A stretch of 64,000 nt of DNA. Source: Bacillus sp. DTU_2020_1000418_1_SI_GHA_SEK_038. Lineage in GTDB: Bacteria; Bacillota; Bacilli; Bacillales; Cytobacillaceae. The notes under the pieces are model-generated. The model was not told where the DNA came from and searched no databases. It saw only the letters and a program-made list of their open reading frames with translations. The translations under genes and the position numbers were made by a program. Shown here in pieces: positions 26,215 to 35,704 of this stretch (position 1 is the first letter of the stretch; the number at the start of each line of letters is the position of its first letter). Location of the stretch: positions 3,596,001-3,660,000 of the forward strand of contig NZ_CP135435.1 in the NCBI RefSeq assembly GCF_032341175.1. The letters run 5' to 3'.

Positions 26215-27231
26215 ATGATACTAGGATTAACAATTATCTTAATATTAGTATTATTTTTGCCGTTCACGGTGAAAAAAGTAGAACATAATCTGGAAGCCTT
26301 TTTGTTTATTATGGGTTTAGCGGCAGCTGCTATTAGCCAAGTTTTAGATGGTGCTTTATTTATCAAAGCACTCGAAGATCCTATTCATATTACTTTCGCA
26401 GTTCTGATAGCTGGTTTAGTATTTAGATGGTGCCAAAGCCCTATTGAAAAAGGAATTCTCGGATTAAGCAATATGATGCCGCTTCGCTTGTTTTTAGCAT
26501 TAGTTACGGTCATACTAGGATTAATTTCAAGTGTGATTACCGCAATCATTGCAGCGATTGTTCTAGTCGTAATTGTAAGTGTCATTCGTCTGGACAGAAA
26601 ATCTGAGGTAAGACTCGTTGTACTAGCCTGCTTCTCCATTGGCCTTGGTGCTGCTTTGACCCCAATCGGTGAACCGCTTTCAACCATTGCCATCAGCAAA
26701 TTAAATGAGGAATTTTTTTATTTATTTAAACTTATTGGTGTCGATGTCATTGTAGCAATCCTTATCTTTGGCATGCTAACAGCAGTCATCATTAAGCCTC
26801 AAAAAGGGGTAAAAGGATTAAATGGCTCCCTCGAAAAAGAGAGCTATAAAGAAATTTTCATCCGTGCTCTTAAAATTTATCTTTTTGTCATGGGATTGAC
26901 CCTCCTAGGTGCCGGGTTTGAACCTTTTATTGAAAAATATTTACTAGGCCTTAACCCGCTTATCCTATATTGGATCAATATGATTTCAGCGATTCTGGAT
27001 AATGCCACACTTGCAGCTGCAGAAATTAGTCCATCCATGGACGAACCAACGATTAAGGCGATTCTGCTTGGACTTATGATTAGCGGTGGTATGTTAATTC
27101 CTGGGAACATCCCCAATATTATCTCTGCCGGAAAATTGAATATAACGAGTAAAGAATGGGCCCAATTTGGCGTTCCTGTTGGTTTAATTACAATGGTAGC
27201 TTATTTTTTTGTCATTCTTGTTATTGGCTAG
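26215..27231 (+). CDS. DUF1646 family putative cation (Na+) transporter
   Basis: A roughly 338-residue polytopic membrane protein with about 10 hydrophobic helices. Signature segments are MGLAAAAISQVLDGALF, GLGAALTPIGEPLSTIAISKL and MISAILDNATLAAAEISPSMDE, then GGMLIPGNIPNIISAGKL, as in DUF1646 proteins, relatives of the NhaD/ArsB ion transporter superfamily. The polar GEPLST and DNATLAA loops are probable ion sites. A TTG at 26203 abuts AGGA, so ATG 26215 is the likelier start. Its position directly upstream of the Mrp Na+/H+ antiporter operon supports a role in sodium export. Confidence 0.75.
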   Translation: MILGLTIILILVLFLPFTVKKVEHNLEAFLFIMGLAAAAISQVLDGALFIKALEDPIHITFAVLIAGLVFRWCQSPIEKGILGLSNMMPLRLFLALVTVILGLISSVITAIIAAIVLVVIVSVIRLDRKSEVRLVVLACFSIGLGAALTPIGEPLSTIAISKLNEEFFYLFKLIGVDVIVAILIFGMLTAVIIKPQKGVKGLNGSLEKESYKEIFIRALKIYLFVMGLTLLGAGFEPFIEKYLLGLNPLILYWINMISAILDNATLAAAEISPSMDEPTIKAILLGLMISGGMLIPGNIPNIISAGKLNITSKEWAQFGVPVGLITMVAYFFVILVIG

Positions 27232-27266
27232 GAAAAGCTTTAAACATAATATGAAAGTTAAAATGG

Positions 27267-27321
27267 GGTGACGAAATCCTCTAGCCATTATGATAAATGG
27301 TATGGATTACGTCACCTTTTT
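27267..27321 (+). terminator. Terminator or attenuator hairpin immediately before mrpA
   Basis: GGTGACG (27267-27273) pairs with CGTCACC (27310-27316), with inner stems AATCC/GGATT and GCCATT/AATGGT, then TTTTT. Only 22 bp separate it from the mrpA start. It may end the DUF1646 transcript. A possible promoter TTGGCT-17-TAATAT (27224-27252) overlapping the end of the transporter gene would make it part of an mrp leader instead. Confidence 0.75.
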
Positions 27322-27342
27322 ACAGTATAAGGGGGTTTTGTT

Positions 27343-29730
27343 TTGTCACTGCTTCATTTGGCTATACTATCACCATTTCTGCTTGCCATCCTTGTGCCTA
27401 TTCTGTACAAGTTCTTTAGGCAAGTCCATACGGGTTGGTTTGTTCTTCCGTTACCAATCCTTTTGTTCAGCTATTTCCTTTCGTTTCTATCCATTCAGGA
27501 GCCTATCGTAAAATCGGTTCCTTGGATCCCGGCTCTTGGAGTTGACTTTGTTGCGAAGCTGGATGGGCTAGGATTATTATTTGCCTTGCTTATTACAGGG
27601 ATTGGCTCATTAGTCGTTTTATATTCCGTTTATTATTTAGAGAAGGATAAAGAGAAGCTGAATACCTTCTACGTATACTTATTGCTTTTCATGGGAGCGA
27701 TGCTCGGAGTTGTTCTATCGGATAACTTAATTGTTCTGTATACGTTCTGGGAATTTACAAGCTTTTCATCCTTCTTATTAATCGGATACTGGTATCATAA
27801 AGAAAGATCTAGATATGGCGCCCAAAAATCGATGATTATCACTGTATTTGGCGGTTTGTCTATGCTTGGAGGAATTATTCTCCTCTACATTATGACTGGT
27901 ACCTTTAGTATTTCTGAAATCGCCGAATTGGCACCTGCTATTTCTGGTCATGCCCTCTTTATTCCTGCTTTGCTTTGTTTCTTATTAGGTGCATTTACAA
28001 AGTCAGCACAATTTCCTTTTCATATCTGGCTGCCAGACGCAATGGAAGCACCTACACCGGTTAGTGCTTATCTACATTCAGCAACTATGGTAAAGGCAGG
28101 GATTTATTTAGTTGCGAGAATGAGTCCAGTTTTTGCTGAACAAGGGCTTTGGCTATGGCTAGTCGCGGGCTTTGGGATTGTCACTTTATTCTGGGGTTCC
28201 TTTAATGCGGTGAAACAGACCGATCTTAAAGCGATTCTTGCTTTCTCAACGGTCAGTCAGCTAGGAATGATCATGTCCCTTCTTGGAATTGGAGCAGCTG
28301 CTCTACATTTCGATGGCAGTAATAAAGATTACTTTGCTGCAGCTACGACAGCAGCGGTGTTCCATTTAATCAACCATGCAACCTTTAAAGGAAGTCTGTT
28401 TATGGTTGCCGGTATTGTCGACCACGAAACTGGCACCCGGGATATCCGCAAACTGGGCGGTCTTATGAATTTTATGCCGATTACGTTTACATTAGCGATC
28501 ATTGGCACATTTTCAATGGCAGGACTGCCTCCATTTAACGGTTTCTTAAGTAAAGAGATGTTCTTTACAGGTATGATTCGTGTAATTGAATTAGATATTT
28601 TTAATTTAGAAACATGGGGAATTTTATTCCCGGTTATTGCCTGGATTGCAAGTGTTTTTACTTTCCTGTACAGCATGGTTTTGGTCATTAAAACCTTCAC
28701 AGGAAAATACCAGCCTGAGAAGCTTGAGAAAAAGCCGCATGAAGCCCCAATGGGAATGCTTATTTCTCCTATTGTTCTAGCTTCATTAGTAATCATCTTT
28801 GGCTTCTTCCCAAATATTTTGTCGAATAGTCTAATAGCACCAGCTATTAGTGCCATTATGCCTGGCAATAAAGCTGATGTTGAAATTTCATTCTGGCATG
28901 GTTTTACACCAGAACTATTTATGACAATAGGTGTGATTGCATTTGGAATACTTCTTTTCATCACACTTCCAAGGTGGAGAAGAATGTATGATTTCTTCCC
29001 GAAAAAGCTGACTCTAAATCGTCTTTATGACAACAGCTTAGAGGTAGCTCAAAAAGGCTCATACAGCATAACGAAAACATTCATGAACGGATCGATCCGT
29101 ACGTATCTCGTCTATATCTTTGCTTTTTTCATTATCATCCTAGCAAGTACTCTTGCGATTAAAGATGCCTTTAAGCTGGATACAAGTAATGTTTCTTCAG
29201 TTGGCTTCTATGAAGTATTGCTAGCTCTTGCAATTGTAGTTGCCGCCATTAGCATCTTATTTGCTAAGTCCCGATTAACCTCAATTATTTTGCTGGGATC
29301 AGTCGGTTATACGGTATCTCTATTCTTTGTTTTATTTAGAGCACCTGATTTAGCTTTGACTCAGCTCGTAATCGAAACGATATCTGTTGCTCTATTCCTT
29401 CTATGCTTCTACCACTTGCCGAAGAATAGCAAGAACGAGGAACGAATTGGGTTTAAGTTGACAAATGCAATTGTTTCGATTGGAGTCGGTGCCATTGTTA
29501 CCCTAATTGCCTTGTCCGCTCATAGCAATAAGGTGTTCGATTCAATCGCTCAATACTATGTAGAAAACACGTATACAGAAGCAGCTGGGAAAAATATGGT
29601 TAACGTAATCTTAGTCGATTTCCGTGGGTTTGATACGATGTTTGAAATTACGGTTTTAGCAATTGCAGCACTCGGGATTACAACGATGATTAAATTGCGG
29701 AAAGGAGGAAAGAAGAATGAAAACAAATGA
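27343..29730 (+). CDS. mrpA: Mrp Na+/H+ antiporter subunit A
   Basis: The largest subunit of the seven-protein secondary Na+/H+ antiporter used for sodium resistance and pH homeostasis; it is related to the NuoL subunit of complex I. The 795-residue protein has about 20 membrane helices. The conserved proton-path region contains LLGAFTKSAQFPFHIWLPDAMEAPTPVSAYLHSATMVKAG (seen in two adjoining parts), and the C-terminal third is the MrpA-specific MrpB-like domain. The start is TTG with AAGGGGG upstream. It overlaps mrpB by 14 bp, so it is translationally coupled. Confidence 0.96.
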   Translation: MSLLHLAILSPFLLAILVPILYKFFRQVHTGWFVLPLPILLFSYFLSFLSIQEPIVKSVPWIPALGVDFVAKLDGLGLLFALLITGIGSLVVLYSVYYLEKDKEKLNTFYVYLLLFMGAMLGVVLSDNLIVLYTFWEFTSFSSFLLIGYWYHKERSRYGAQKSMIITVFGGLSMLGGIILLYIMTGTFSISEIAELAPAISGHALFIPALLCFLLGAFTKSAQFPFHIWLPDAMEAPTPVSAYLHSATMVKAGIYLVARMSPVFAEQGLWLWLVAGFGIVTLFWGSFNAVKQTDLKAILAFSTVSQLGMIMSLLGIGAAALHFDGSNKDYFAAATTAAVFHLINHATFKGSLFMVAGIVDHETGTRDIRKLGGLMNFMPITFTLAIIGTFSMAGLPPFNGFLSKEMFFTGMIRVIELDIFNLETWGILFPVIAWIASVFTFLYSMVLVIKTFTGKYQPEKLEKKPHEAPMGMLISPIVLASLVIIFGFFPNILSNSLIAPAISAIMPGNKADVEISFWHGFTPELFMTIGVIAFGILLFITLPRWRRMYDFFPKKLTLNRLYDNSLEVAQKGSYSITKTFMNGSIRTYLVYIFAFFIIILASTLAIKDAFKLDTSNVSSVGFYEVLLALAIVVAAISILFAKSRLTSIILLGSVGYTVSLFFVLFRAPDLALTQLVIETISVALFLLCFYHLPKNSKNEERIGFKLTNAIVSIGVGAIVTLIALSAHSNKVFDSIAQYYVENTYTEAAGKNMVNVILVDFRGFDTMFEITVLAIAALGITTMIKLRKGGKKNENK

Positions 29731-30139
29731 CCTTATTCTGCAAACCACAACAAAAGTAGTATTGTTTATCATTATTCTTTTCTCAATTTTCATTTTTTTC
29801 AAAGGGCATTACACACCTGGTGGAGGCTTCGTTGGAGGGTTATTAACCTCCGGAGCGATTGTTCTGCTCCTGCTTGCTTTTGATATGAAAACAGTGGCGC
29901 AAATATTGCCGATTAATTATATGTTTATGACAGCAACTGGACTGCTTTTTGCGGGCTCTACAGGGGCTGGAGCGTTATTTTTCGATGTGCCTTTTCTTAC
30001 CCATGCATTTGGAGATGTCCACCTTCCTATCCTTGGAGAGGTAGCACTTCATACTGCAACATTATTTGATCTTGGTGTTTTCTTAGTAGTTGTCGGTGTA
30101 ACGATGACCATTATTCAAACAATAGGGGAGGATGAATAA
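29717..30139 (+). CDS. mrpB: Mrp Na+/H+ antiporter subunit B
   Basis: A 140-residue subunit with about four membrane helices; the [21 protein letters not shown] motif (about 31-51) is typical of MrpB. It starts within the end of mrpA behind AAAGGAGG and ends overlapping the mrpC start. It is required with the other six subunits for antiport activity. Confidence 0.95.
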   Translation: MKTNDLILQTTTKVVLFIIILFSIFIFFKGHYTPGGGFVGGLLTSGAIVLLLLAFDMKTVAQILPINYMFMTATGLLFAGSTGAGALFFDVPFLTHAFGDVHLPILGEVALHTATLFDLGVFLVVVGVTMTIIQTIGEDE

Positions 30140-30480
30140 TGGAAATAGTAATGTCTATTGTAATTGGTGTTTTGTTTATGTCCGCCACTTATCTAATGCT
30201 TTCGAAAAGCTTGCTGAGAATTATTGTAGGGACTGGGCTATTAAGTCATGGTGCCCATCTTCTCATTCTTACGATGGGCGGGTTAAAGCGCGGAACTGTC
30301 CCACTGCTTGGGGAAGAAGCAAGCTCCTATACTGATCCGATTCCACAGGCTTTGATTTTAACAGCGATCGTTATTAGCTTTGGGGTAACCGCCTTTTTCT
30401 TGGTGCTTGCCTACCGAGCTTATAAAGAACTAGGAACGGATAATATGGAAAGATTGAGAGGGACTGAAGGAAATGATTAA
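30139..30480 (+). CDS. mrpC: Mrp Na+/H+ antiporter subunit C
   Basis: A 113-residue NuoK-like subunit with three membrane helices. Conserved ...[20 protein letters not shown] and [17 protein letters not shown] segments are present; the latter includes the P-Q-A-L-x-L-T-A-I-V motif shared with NuoK. It overlaps mrpB by one base (TAATG) and mrpD by 8 bp. Confidence 0.95.
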   Translation: MEIVMSIVIGVLFMSATYLMLSKSLLRIIVGTGLLSHGAHLLILTMGGLKRGTVPLLGEEASSYTDPIPQALILTAIVISFGVTAFFLVLAYRAYKELGTDNMERLRGTEGND

Positions 30481-31954
30481 CTTTTTGATATTACCGATAC
30501 TTATTCCATTTCTTGCAGGAATCCTATTAATCTTTGTTGCCAAGAACGTTCTGCTTCAGCGCTGGATTGCTGGTATTTTTGGCCTCATAGCCATTGTCGT
30601 TTCAGCATTACTTGTTCAGAAGGTCAGAACAGATGGAATTCAGACACTTGATGTTTCAAACTGGAAAGCGCCATTCGGAATTACACTTGTTTCGGACATG
30701 CTTTCTGCCTTACTAGTATTAACAACTAGTATTATCCTTTTTGCTTGCGTGCTATTTTCTTTCAAATCTATTGAAAAAGAGCAAGAGAGATATTATTTCT
30801 ATGCAGCAATGAATTTCTTGGCAGTTGGTGTGATTGGTGCCTTTACAACAGGTGATATTTTTAACCTTTTCGTCTTTTTCGAGGTATTGCTCATGTCTTC
30901 CTATGTGCTGCTCGTCCATGGCGGATCGAAAATCCAATTGCGTGAGTCGTTGAAATATATATTGGTAAATGTGATTTCATCAGCATTATTTGTTATTTCT
31001 GTTGCTTATTTATATTCAGTTGTGGGAACTTTGAATATGGCTCATATTTCTGCCCGTTTGGGTGAAATTGGCCAATCTGGCCTCATTACTGTAATTGCTG
31101 TTCTATTTTTAATTGTGTTTGGATTAAAGGGAGCCATTTTTCCAATGTTTTTCTGGCTGCCAGGCGCCTATAATGCACCGCCTGCACCAATTATGGCACT
31201 CTTTGGTGCACTGCTGACGAAAGTCGGTGTGTATTCGATTATGCGAACCTACACATTATTCTTTTTAGATGATCAGGGCTATACACATCAGCTTCTTAGT
31301 ATTCTTGCGATATTGACAGTTATTGTCGGTGTGATTGGTGCCATTGCCTATTCAGATATTAAGAAAATCATTATTTATAATATTATTGTGGCGGTAGGAG
31401 TCATTCTGTTCGGAGTTTCAGCCATGAATCCAGAATCATTAGCAGGCTCCGTTTTCTATCTCATTCATGACATGATTATTAAAGCAGCACTTTTCCTGCT
31501 TATCGGGATCATTATTGCCATTACAGGGACAAGCGATTTAAGGAAAATAAGCGGATTGATCAAACGTTATCCAGGCTTCGGCTGGACCTTCTTTATTGCA
31601 GCCCTAGCCCTTGCCGGCATTCCGCCATTCAGCGGATTTATCGGAAAGATTTTAATCGTTCAGGGTGGTTTTAAGGCTGAGGATTATTGGGGTTCAGGCA
31701 TTGTTTTAATGTCCAGCCTGCTCGTTTTATTTTCAATCATGAAAATCTTTATTAATGGCTTTTGGGGAACACCTAAGAGCTTTGAGGGTGAAGAGAAGGT
31801 TCCAGTGCGCAAGCTTCTCATTGCACCGGTCATTCTTGTGGCACTTTCGGTTCTTTATGGTGCGGGATCTGAATTTGTATACCCGTATATCTCACAGGCT
31901 GCTGAAACACTAAGTAATCCAAGTATCTACATTGAAGCAGTCTTAAAGGAGTAG
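30473..31954 (+). CDS. mrpD: Mrp Na+/H+ antiporter subunit D
   Basis: A 493-residue NuoM/N-like proton channel subunit with about 14 helices. Lys and Glu residues expected in the proton path are in [17 protein letters not shown] (Glu about 137), [17 protein letters not shown] (Lys about 219) and the [14 protein letters not shown] helix. It overlaps mrpC at its start, and its stop overlaps the mrpE region. Confidence 0.95.
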   Translation: MINFLILPILIPFLAGILLIFVAKNVLLQRWIAGIFGLIAIVVSALLVQKVRTDGIQTLDVSNWKAPFGITLVSDMLSALLVLTTSIILFACVLFSFKSIEKEQERYYFYAAMNFLAVGVIGAFTTGDIFNLFVFFEVLLMSSYVLLVHGGSKIQLRESLKYILVNVISSALFVISVAYLYSVVGTLNMAHISARLGEIGQSGLITVIAVLFLIVFGLKGAIFPMFFWLPGAYNAPPAPIMALFGALLTKVGVYSIMRTYTLFFLDDQGYTHQLLSILAILTVIVGVIGAIAYSDIKKIIIYNIIVAVGVILFGVSAMNPESLAGSVFYLIHDMIIKAALFLLIGIIIAITGTSDLRKISGLIKRYPGFGWTFFIAALALAGIPPFSGFIGKILIVQGGFKAEDYWGSGIVLMSSLLVLFSIMKIFINGFWGTPKSFEGEEKVPVRKLLIAPVILVALSVLYGAGSEFVYPYISQAAETLSNPSIYIEAVLKE

Positions 31955-31959
31955 TGAGT

Positions 31960-32436
31960 ATGGCCTTTCAAATATTATTAAATGTGTTTCTAGGGTTTCT
32001 ATGGATGTTTTTCACGGTGTCCTACGAGCCGGTTACCTTCTTAAAAGGCTATCTATTCGGGATTGTGATTATTTTCTCATTCAGAAGGTTTTTCCAGTCC
32101 CGCTTCTACCTTTTAAGAGTGTATGCGGTTATCAAGCTTACTCTTATCTTTATTAGGGAGTTAATCCTTTCCAATATCTCTGTAGTTAAGCTTGTATTAA
32201 AACCAAAACTTAATATTCGTCCTGGAATTTTTGCCTTGCCAATCATTTTGGAAAAAGATTGGGAAATCACCATTCTTGCCAATTTAATTACGTTAACACC
32301 AGGTACACTAGTTGTCGATATATCAGAGGACAATAAGCTCCTTTATATTCATGCTGTTGATATTGACGATGTTGAGGATGCGATTGTCTCGATTAAGGAT
32401 TCATTCGAAAAAGCGATATTGGAGGTGAGCCGATAA
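31960..32436 (+). CDS. mrpE: Mrp Na+/H+ antiporter subunit E
   Basis: A 158-residue subunit with two or three N-terminal helices and a cytoplasmic C-terminal part. It includes LTPGTLVVDISEDNKLLYIHAVD, the characteristic MrpE motif. A GTG at 31954 overlaps the mrpD stop, but ATG 31960 lies 8 nt after AAAGGAG and gives the usual MAFQILLN start, so it is preferred. Confidence 0.94.
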   Translation: MAFQILLNVFLGFLWMFFTVSYEPVTFLKGYLFGIVIIFSFRRFFQSRFYLLRVYAVIKLTLIFIRELILSNISVVKLVLKPKLNIRPGIFALPIILEKDWEITILANLITLTPGTLVVDISEDNKLLYIHAVDIDDVEDAIVSIKDSFEKAILEVSR

Positions 32437-32720
32437 TGATTGAAACGATCGTCAAAATTGCTGTTCTTTGCATAGCGGTTGCTATCCTCGCCTTATTATA
32501 TCGAGTGATTAAAGGGCCTTCGATTCCAGACCGAATCGTTGCCCTTGATGCTATTGGCGTCAACCTTGTTGCTGTTGTTGCTTTAGCCTCTATTTTTATG
32601 AAGACAAATGCGTTTTTGGAGATTATTTTGCTCATTGGAATCCTCTCCTTTATCGGCACAGTTGCCTTCTCCAAATATTTGGAAAAGGGGGTTATCTTTG
32701 ATCGTGATCGAAATAATTAG
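32436..32720 (+). CDS. mrpF: Mrp Na+/H+ antiporter subunit F
   Basis: A 94-residue subunit with three helices; [21 protein letters not shown] (about 24-44) carries the conserved Asp of MrpF. It shares a base with the mrpE stop and overlaps mrpG by 23 bp. Confidence 0.95.
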   Translation: MIETIVKIAVLCIAVAILALLYRVIKGPSIPDRIVALDAIGVNLVAVVALASIFMKTNAFLEIILLIGILSFIGTVAFSKYLEKGVIFDRDRNN

Positions 32721-33060
32721 AGTTCTCATCGCTTTGTTTATTATCATAGGAGCATTTTTAAGCCTTGTTGCTGCTTTCGGAGTTCTAAGGTTTCCTGATG
32801 TATACACAAGAAACCATGCAGCATCTAAGGCGGCCACTTTAGGCGTTATGTCCATTCTTCTTGGGACCTTTCTCTACTTTTATGTTGAAGAAGGTCATTT
32901 TAACTCGAGTGTGATTCTTGGAATTTTGTTCATCTTCATGACATCTCCCGTTGCTGGTCACTTAATAAGCCGAGCCTCATACAACTCAGGTGTCAAGCTA
33001 TGGGATAAGAGTGTACAGGATGATTTGAAAATGGTGGCTAAGGCGAAAGAGAAGAAATAA
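32698..33060 (+). CDS. mrpG: Mrp Na+/H+ antiporter subunit G
   Basis: A 120-residue subunit with three helices; [23 protein letters not shown] (about 26-48) is diagnostic of MrpG. The frame is open further upstream inside mrpF, but the TTG at 32698 sits 7 nt after AAAAGGGGG and gives the expected length. It is the last gene of the operon before a strong terminator. Confidence 0.94.
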   Translation: MIVIEIIRVLIALFIIIGAFLSLVAAFGVLRFPDVYTRNHAASKAATLGVMSILLGTFLYFYVEEGHFNSSVILGILFIFMTSPVAGHLISRASYNSGVKLWDKSVQDDLKMVAKAKEKK

Positions 33061-33119
33061 TTTCAAATTTCACAAGCAAATTGAACTGTTTCGCAAATAA
33101 GCCATCTCGTATTACAAAT

Positions 33120-33174
33120 AAACCGCCCAGTTTCGCAATAGAATTTGCGGATGGGCGGTTTCATTTATTTTTTT
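33120..33174 (+). terminator. Terminator of the mrp operon
   Basis: AAACCGCCCA (33120-33129) and TGGGCGGTTT (33152-33161), with an inner CGCAA / TTGCG stem, then CATTTATTTTTTT. Confidence 0.92.
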
Positions 33175-33982
33175 ACATACTAGGCAGGGTAGCATCCGAT
33201 TCAATTTCTACAAACCAGGATATGATTGTTGTACTGTCACGAACATTCTTTTCTTGAATTTCCTGTAACAATTGCTTTACACCACCATCATTTGAATATA
33301 TCTCAAATGATTTTAATATTTCTTTAGGATTTTTAAAATCAGTATTTGGACATTCAATCAGCCCGTCAGTTGTAAGAAACAAATGATTTTTCCCTTTCCT
33401 CAGTTCTTTTCTACCTTCACAGTAGCAGGGAACAGGTAAATCGAATGTATTCACTCGCCCAACCCATTCATAGAAACTTCTATGATTTTGCTGATATTCG
33501 TTTAAAACAGATAATTCTGGATGAAAGAGATAAAGTACACAGTCACCAATAGATAGCCACCAAAGAAACTTCCCTTTCCTCACGGCAAACAAGCAAGCAG
33601 TCTCTCCCTGAATATTTTGACAAGCCTCTTTGAACCTTTTGCTTTTGAATATAGTTAATATTAGTTCACTTATTCTATCAAAGGATTCGTTAATAGACAG
33701 AGATAAAATGTTCTTTATGACTTCTTTCTGGGTTTCAAAAGCGGAAATAACAAATTCTGCACTCTCAGCCGTTTGATGGGCGTCTAGGAGGATAACAAAT
33801 TCCCAATCCTTTTTTTCATCCACCCAAATAACACATCCATCTTCGTTCTTAATCTGACCCGCTGCCTTATTTCCTCCAAAACGCCCTAAGACAATATGCT
33901 GGAGCTTATGAATATTTATTTTATCAATAAAATTCTCTTGGCTTCCAACCCAACTAAATTCATATACACCTGGCTTATTCAA
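33173..33982 (-). CDS. PP2C-like protein with degenerate active site
   Basis: A 269-residue protein with the layout of PP2C/SpoIIE-type serine/threonine phosphatases: FVILLDAHQTAESA (about 62-75) where DGHGG is expected, WWLSIGDCVLYLF (about 140-152), HLFLTTDGLIE (about 200-210) and RDSTTIISWF near the C-terminus where a DNxT motif is expected. Some metal ligands are therefore changed, and activity is uncertain. It starts at a TTG inside the end of the HIT gene (8-bp overlap), which implies translational coupling. I do not know a characterised homologue. Confidence 0.7.
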   Translation of the reverse strand: MNKPGVYEFSWVGSQENFIDKINIHKLQHIVLGRFGGNKAAGQIKNEDGCVIWVDEKKDWEFVILLDAHQTAESAEFVISAFETQKEVIKNILSLSINESFDRISELILTIFKSKRFKEACQNIQGETACLFAVRKGKFLWWLSIGDCVLYLFHPELSVLNEYQQNHRSFYEWVGRVNTFDLPVPCYCEGRKELRKGKNHLFLTTDGLIECPNTDFKNPKEILKSFEIYSNDGGVKQLLQEIQEKNVRDSTTIISWFVEIESDATLPSM

Positions 33983-34430
33983 AAGAATTCATCTCTAAAA
34001 AAGACTTTATTCTATTGCATACAGCTATTACCTCGCTATTATCACCCATTCGAGCATTTGGAGAATCATATACAGCAAATGGCCCCCAATATTCTTCAGG
34101 CGTGCCAGGGTAACGGGCGACAAGATGCATATGCAAATGCGGAACTGCATTACCAGAAACAACAGCGTAAATATGCTCAGCTTCTTCAGTTTCTTTAAGA
34201 GCTTTACTCACTCTCGCCATCATCATCCCAAAAGCTTTAGCTTCATCTGGATTCATTTCTGCCAGAGTAGGAACATGTCTCTTTAAATCGATCATAAGAT
34301 GTCCTAAATAATTGGGTTTCCCATCACTATCAATGTGTCCCACATATACATACTCGTCCTCATAAATCTGAACTCCGGATGATTGCAGTTCTCCCTTATG
34401 CTTTCTACAGATAAAACAAGTTTCACTCAT
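33975..34430 (-). CDS. HIT-family nucleotide hydrolase/transferase
   Basis: A 151-residue histidine-triad protein: HLHMHLVARYPG (about 108-119) carries the His-x-His-x-His motif that attacks the alpha-phosphate of nucleotide conjugates. An N-terminal CFIC (about 5-8) pairs with other residues as a possible zinc site, as in many bacterial HIT proteins. The substrate is unknown. It is transcribed with the PP2C-like gene, preceded by a promoter and a short leader ending in a terminator-like hairpin (34454-34554). Confidence 0.88.
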   Translation of the reverse strand: MSETCFICRKHKGELQSSGVQIYEDEYVYVGHIDSDGKPNYLGHLMIDLKRHVPTLAEMNPDEAKAFGMMMARVSKALKETEEAEHIYAVVSGNAVPHLHMHLVARYPGTPEEYWGPFAVYDSPNARMGDNSEVIAVCNRIKSFLEMNSFE

Positions 34431-34453
34431 TTCTATCTCTCCCTAAAAATAAT

Positions 34454-34489
34454 AAAAAAGCCCTACGCCTCATAATGAGGCGGCAGGCT
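34454..34489 (-). terminator. Terminator hairpin in the leader of the HIT gene
   Basis: On the minus strand, AGCC...GCCTCA-TTA-TGAGGC...GGCT is followed by TTTTTTATT. It lies 24 bp upstream of the HIT start and about 30-65 nt downstream of a good promoter. Confidence 0.8.
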
Positions 34490-34525
34490 GACTCTAGTGT
34501 AGTAGCTCATGGAAAACTTTAGCTT

Positions 34526-34554
34526 ATCGTATAATCATTAAAATATTCTGTCAA
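34526..34554 (-). promoter_or_regulatory. Sigma-A promoter upstream of the HIT gene leader
   Basis: On the minus strand: TTGACA (34554-34549), 17-bp spacer, TACGAT (34531-34526). Transcription would start near 34519. Confidence 0.75.
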
Positions 34555-34597
34555 CTAAAAATACATGCATGAAAAATGGAGATGATCGGATATGAAG

Positions 34598-34622
34598 GGC
34601 TGGCGGCGTTTTGCCGGCAGCC
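34598..34622. other. GC-rich hairpin between the HIT leader promoter and the GNAT gene
   Basis: GGCTGGCGGC - GTTTT - GCCGGCAGCC forms a 9-bp stem with one G-G mismatch. There is no T run on either side. It may be the 3' structure of the GNAT transcript. Confidence 0.45.
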
Positions 34623-34688
34623 TTAATACTTTGAAGAAAATAACCCATTTTTGTTGAGTTTTATGTATCGTTTCAGAGTATCTTTGTA

Positions 34689-35126
34689 TTATAACGAAAA
34701 ATAATAAAAATAATTTGTTTCTTTGATAAAGCCTAGTTTTTCATATAGCTTTTGTGCTCCAAAGTTATCTGTAGCTGTCTCAAGGAGAACACCTTTAGCA
34801 CCTGTTTCTTCTGCAAATGCAATAGCTTTCTTCATTAAATTCTCGCCTAAGCCTTTTCCGCGTACACTTTCTTTTACATACAGATCATTTAGCACCCATA
34901 ACCGTTTCATGCTTACCGATGAAAATGACGGATATAATTGAACAAAACCAACAGGATTTTCATCTTCAAAAGCTATAAAAATAACTGAATCCTCACTAGT
35001 TAATCTTTCCTTAATGAATTCTCTCGCACCTTCAATGTCTGAGTTTTGCTTATAAAAAATCCTATACAAATCAAAAAGTTCCGTTACAGATTCCAGGTCA
35101 TTTAAGGTTGCTTTTACGATACTCAT
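34689..35126 (-). CDS. GNAT-family N-acetyltransferase
   Basis: A 145-residue acetyltransferase. The acetyl-CoA loop is VRGKGLGENLMKKAIAFAEETGAKGVLLETA (about 88-118, motif A Arg-x-x-Gly-x-Gly as RGKGLG), followed by NFGAQKLYEKLGFIKETNYFYYF, the usual motif B. The substrate is unknown. The ATG has GGGGAG upstream. It is monocistronic. Confidence 0.87.
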   Translation of the reverse strand: MSIVKATLNDLESVTELFDLYRIFYKQNSDIEGAREFIKERLTSEDSVIFIAFEDENPVGFVQLYPSFSSVSMKRLWVLNDLYVKESVRGKGLGENLMKKAIAFAEETGAKGVLLETATDNFGAQKLYEKLGFIKETNYFYYFSL

Positions 35127-35190
35127 ATTTTAATATCTCCCCTTAAATTTCATAGATTATTTGTGTTTGAAAATTCAGCCCTATCGTTTT

Positions 35191-35574
35191 CTATTTCTTT
35201 TTTATAACTGCCATTGTACACCTTGATACACAAATAAGTTTGTCATTTTCATCGACAATTTTAATATCCCAAACCATTGTCGTTCTTCCTTGATGAAGAA
35301 CAGCAGCAATGGCAGTAACCTTTCCATCTCGTTTTGCTCTTATATGGTTGGCGTTTATTTCTAGCCCCGCAACTGATTCCGTTTCATGATCGACCAGTTC
35401 GTATGCACCAATGCTTGCTACAGTTTCTGCAAGGGCCACAGAGGCTCCTCCATGCAGCACGCCAAACGGCTGTCTTGTTCGCTCATCAACAGGCATGGTG
35501 GCTACAACCTTCCCTTTTTCAAGTGAGATGATTTCTATCCCCAGTGCTTCAATCAATGTATTTTTCAGATTCAT
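35191..35574 (-). CDS. yuxO: PaaI/YuxO-type hotdog-fold thioesterase
   Basis: A 127-residue acyl-CoA thioesterase of the hotdog fold. The core motif RQPFGVLHGGASVALAETVAS (about 33-53, viewed around the HGG turn) places the catalytic acid in the AETVAS helix, and the later QGRTTMVWDIKIVDEN strand is typical. The ATG at 35574 follows GGGGAG; the longer frame has no ribosome site. YuxO lies near mrp in B. subtilis as here. The natural acyl substrate is not certain. Confidence 0.85.
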   Translation of the reverse strand: MNLKNTLIEALGIEIISLEKGKVVATMPVDERTRQPFGVLHGGASVALAETVASIGAYELVDHETESVAGLEINANHIRAKRDGKVTAIAAVLHQGRTTMVWDIKIVDENDKLICVSRCTMAVIKKK

Positions 35575-35704
35575 ATATGTTCTCCCCTTTACGCCTTTTA
35601 CTATTATAAATATAACAGAGTTTTCATCCATTATCATTCTGAAAGAAACACAGGAAAAGCTTTCTTCGCATATATAGGATTAAAAAGAAAGGGGGCCATT
35701 TGGA

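Noticed and set aside
28329..28964. Long minus-strand open frame (211 codons) inside mrpA
   Set aside because: It is antisense to a well-conserved gene, has no ribosome site, and its composition reflects the complement of hydrophobic codons.
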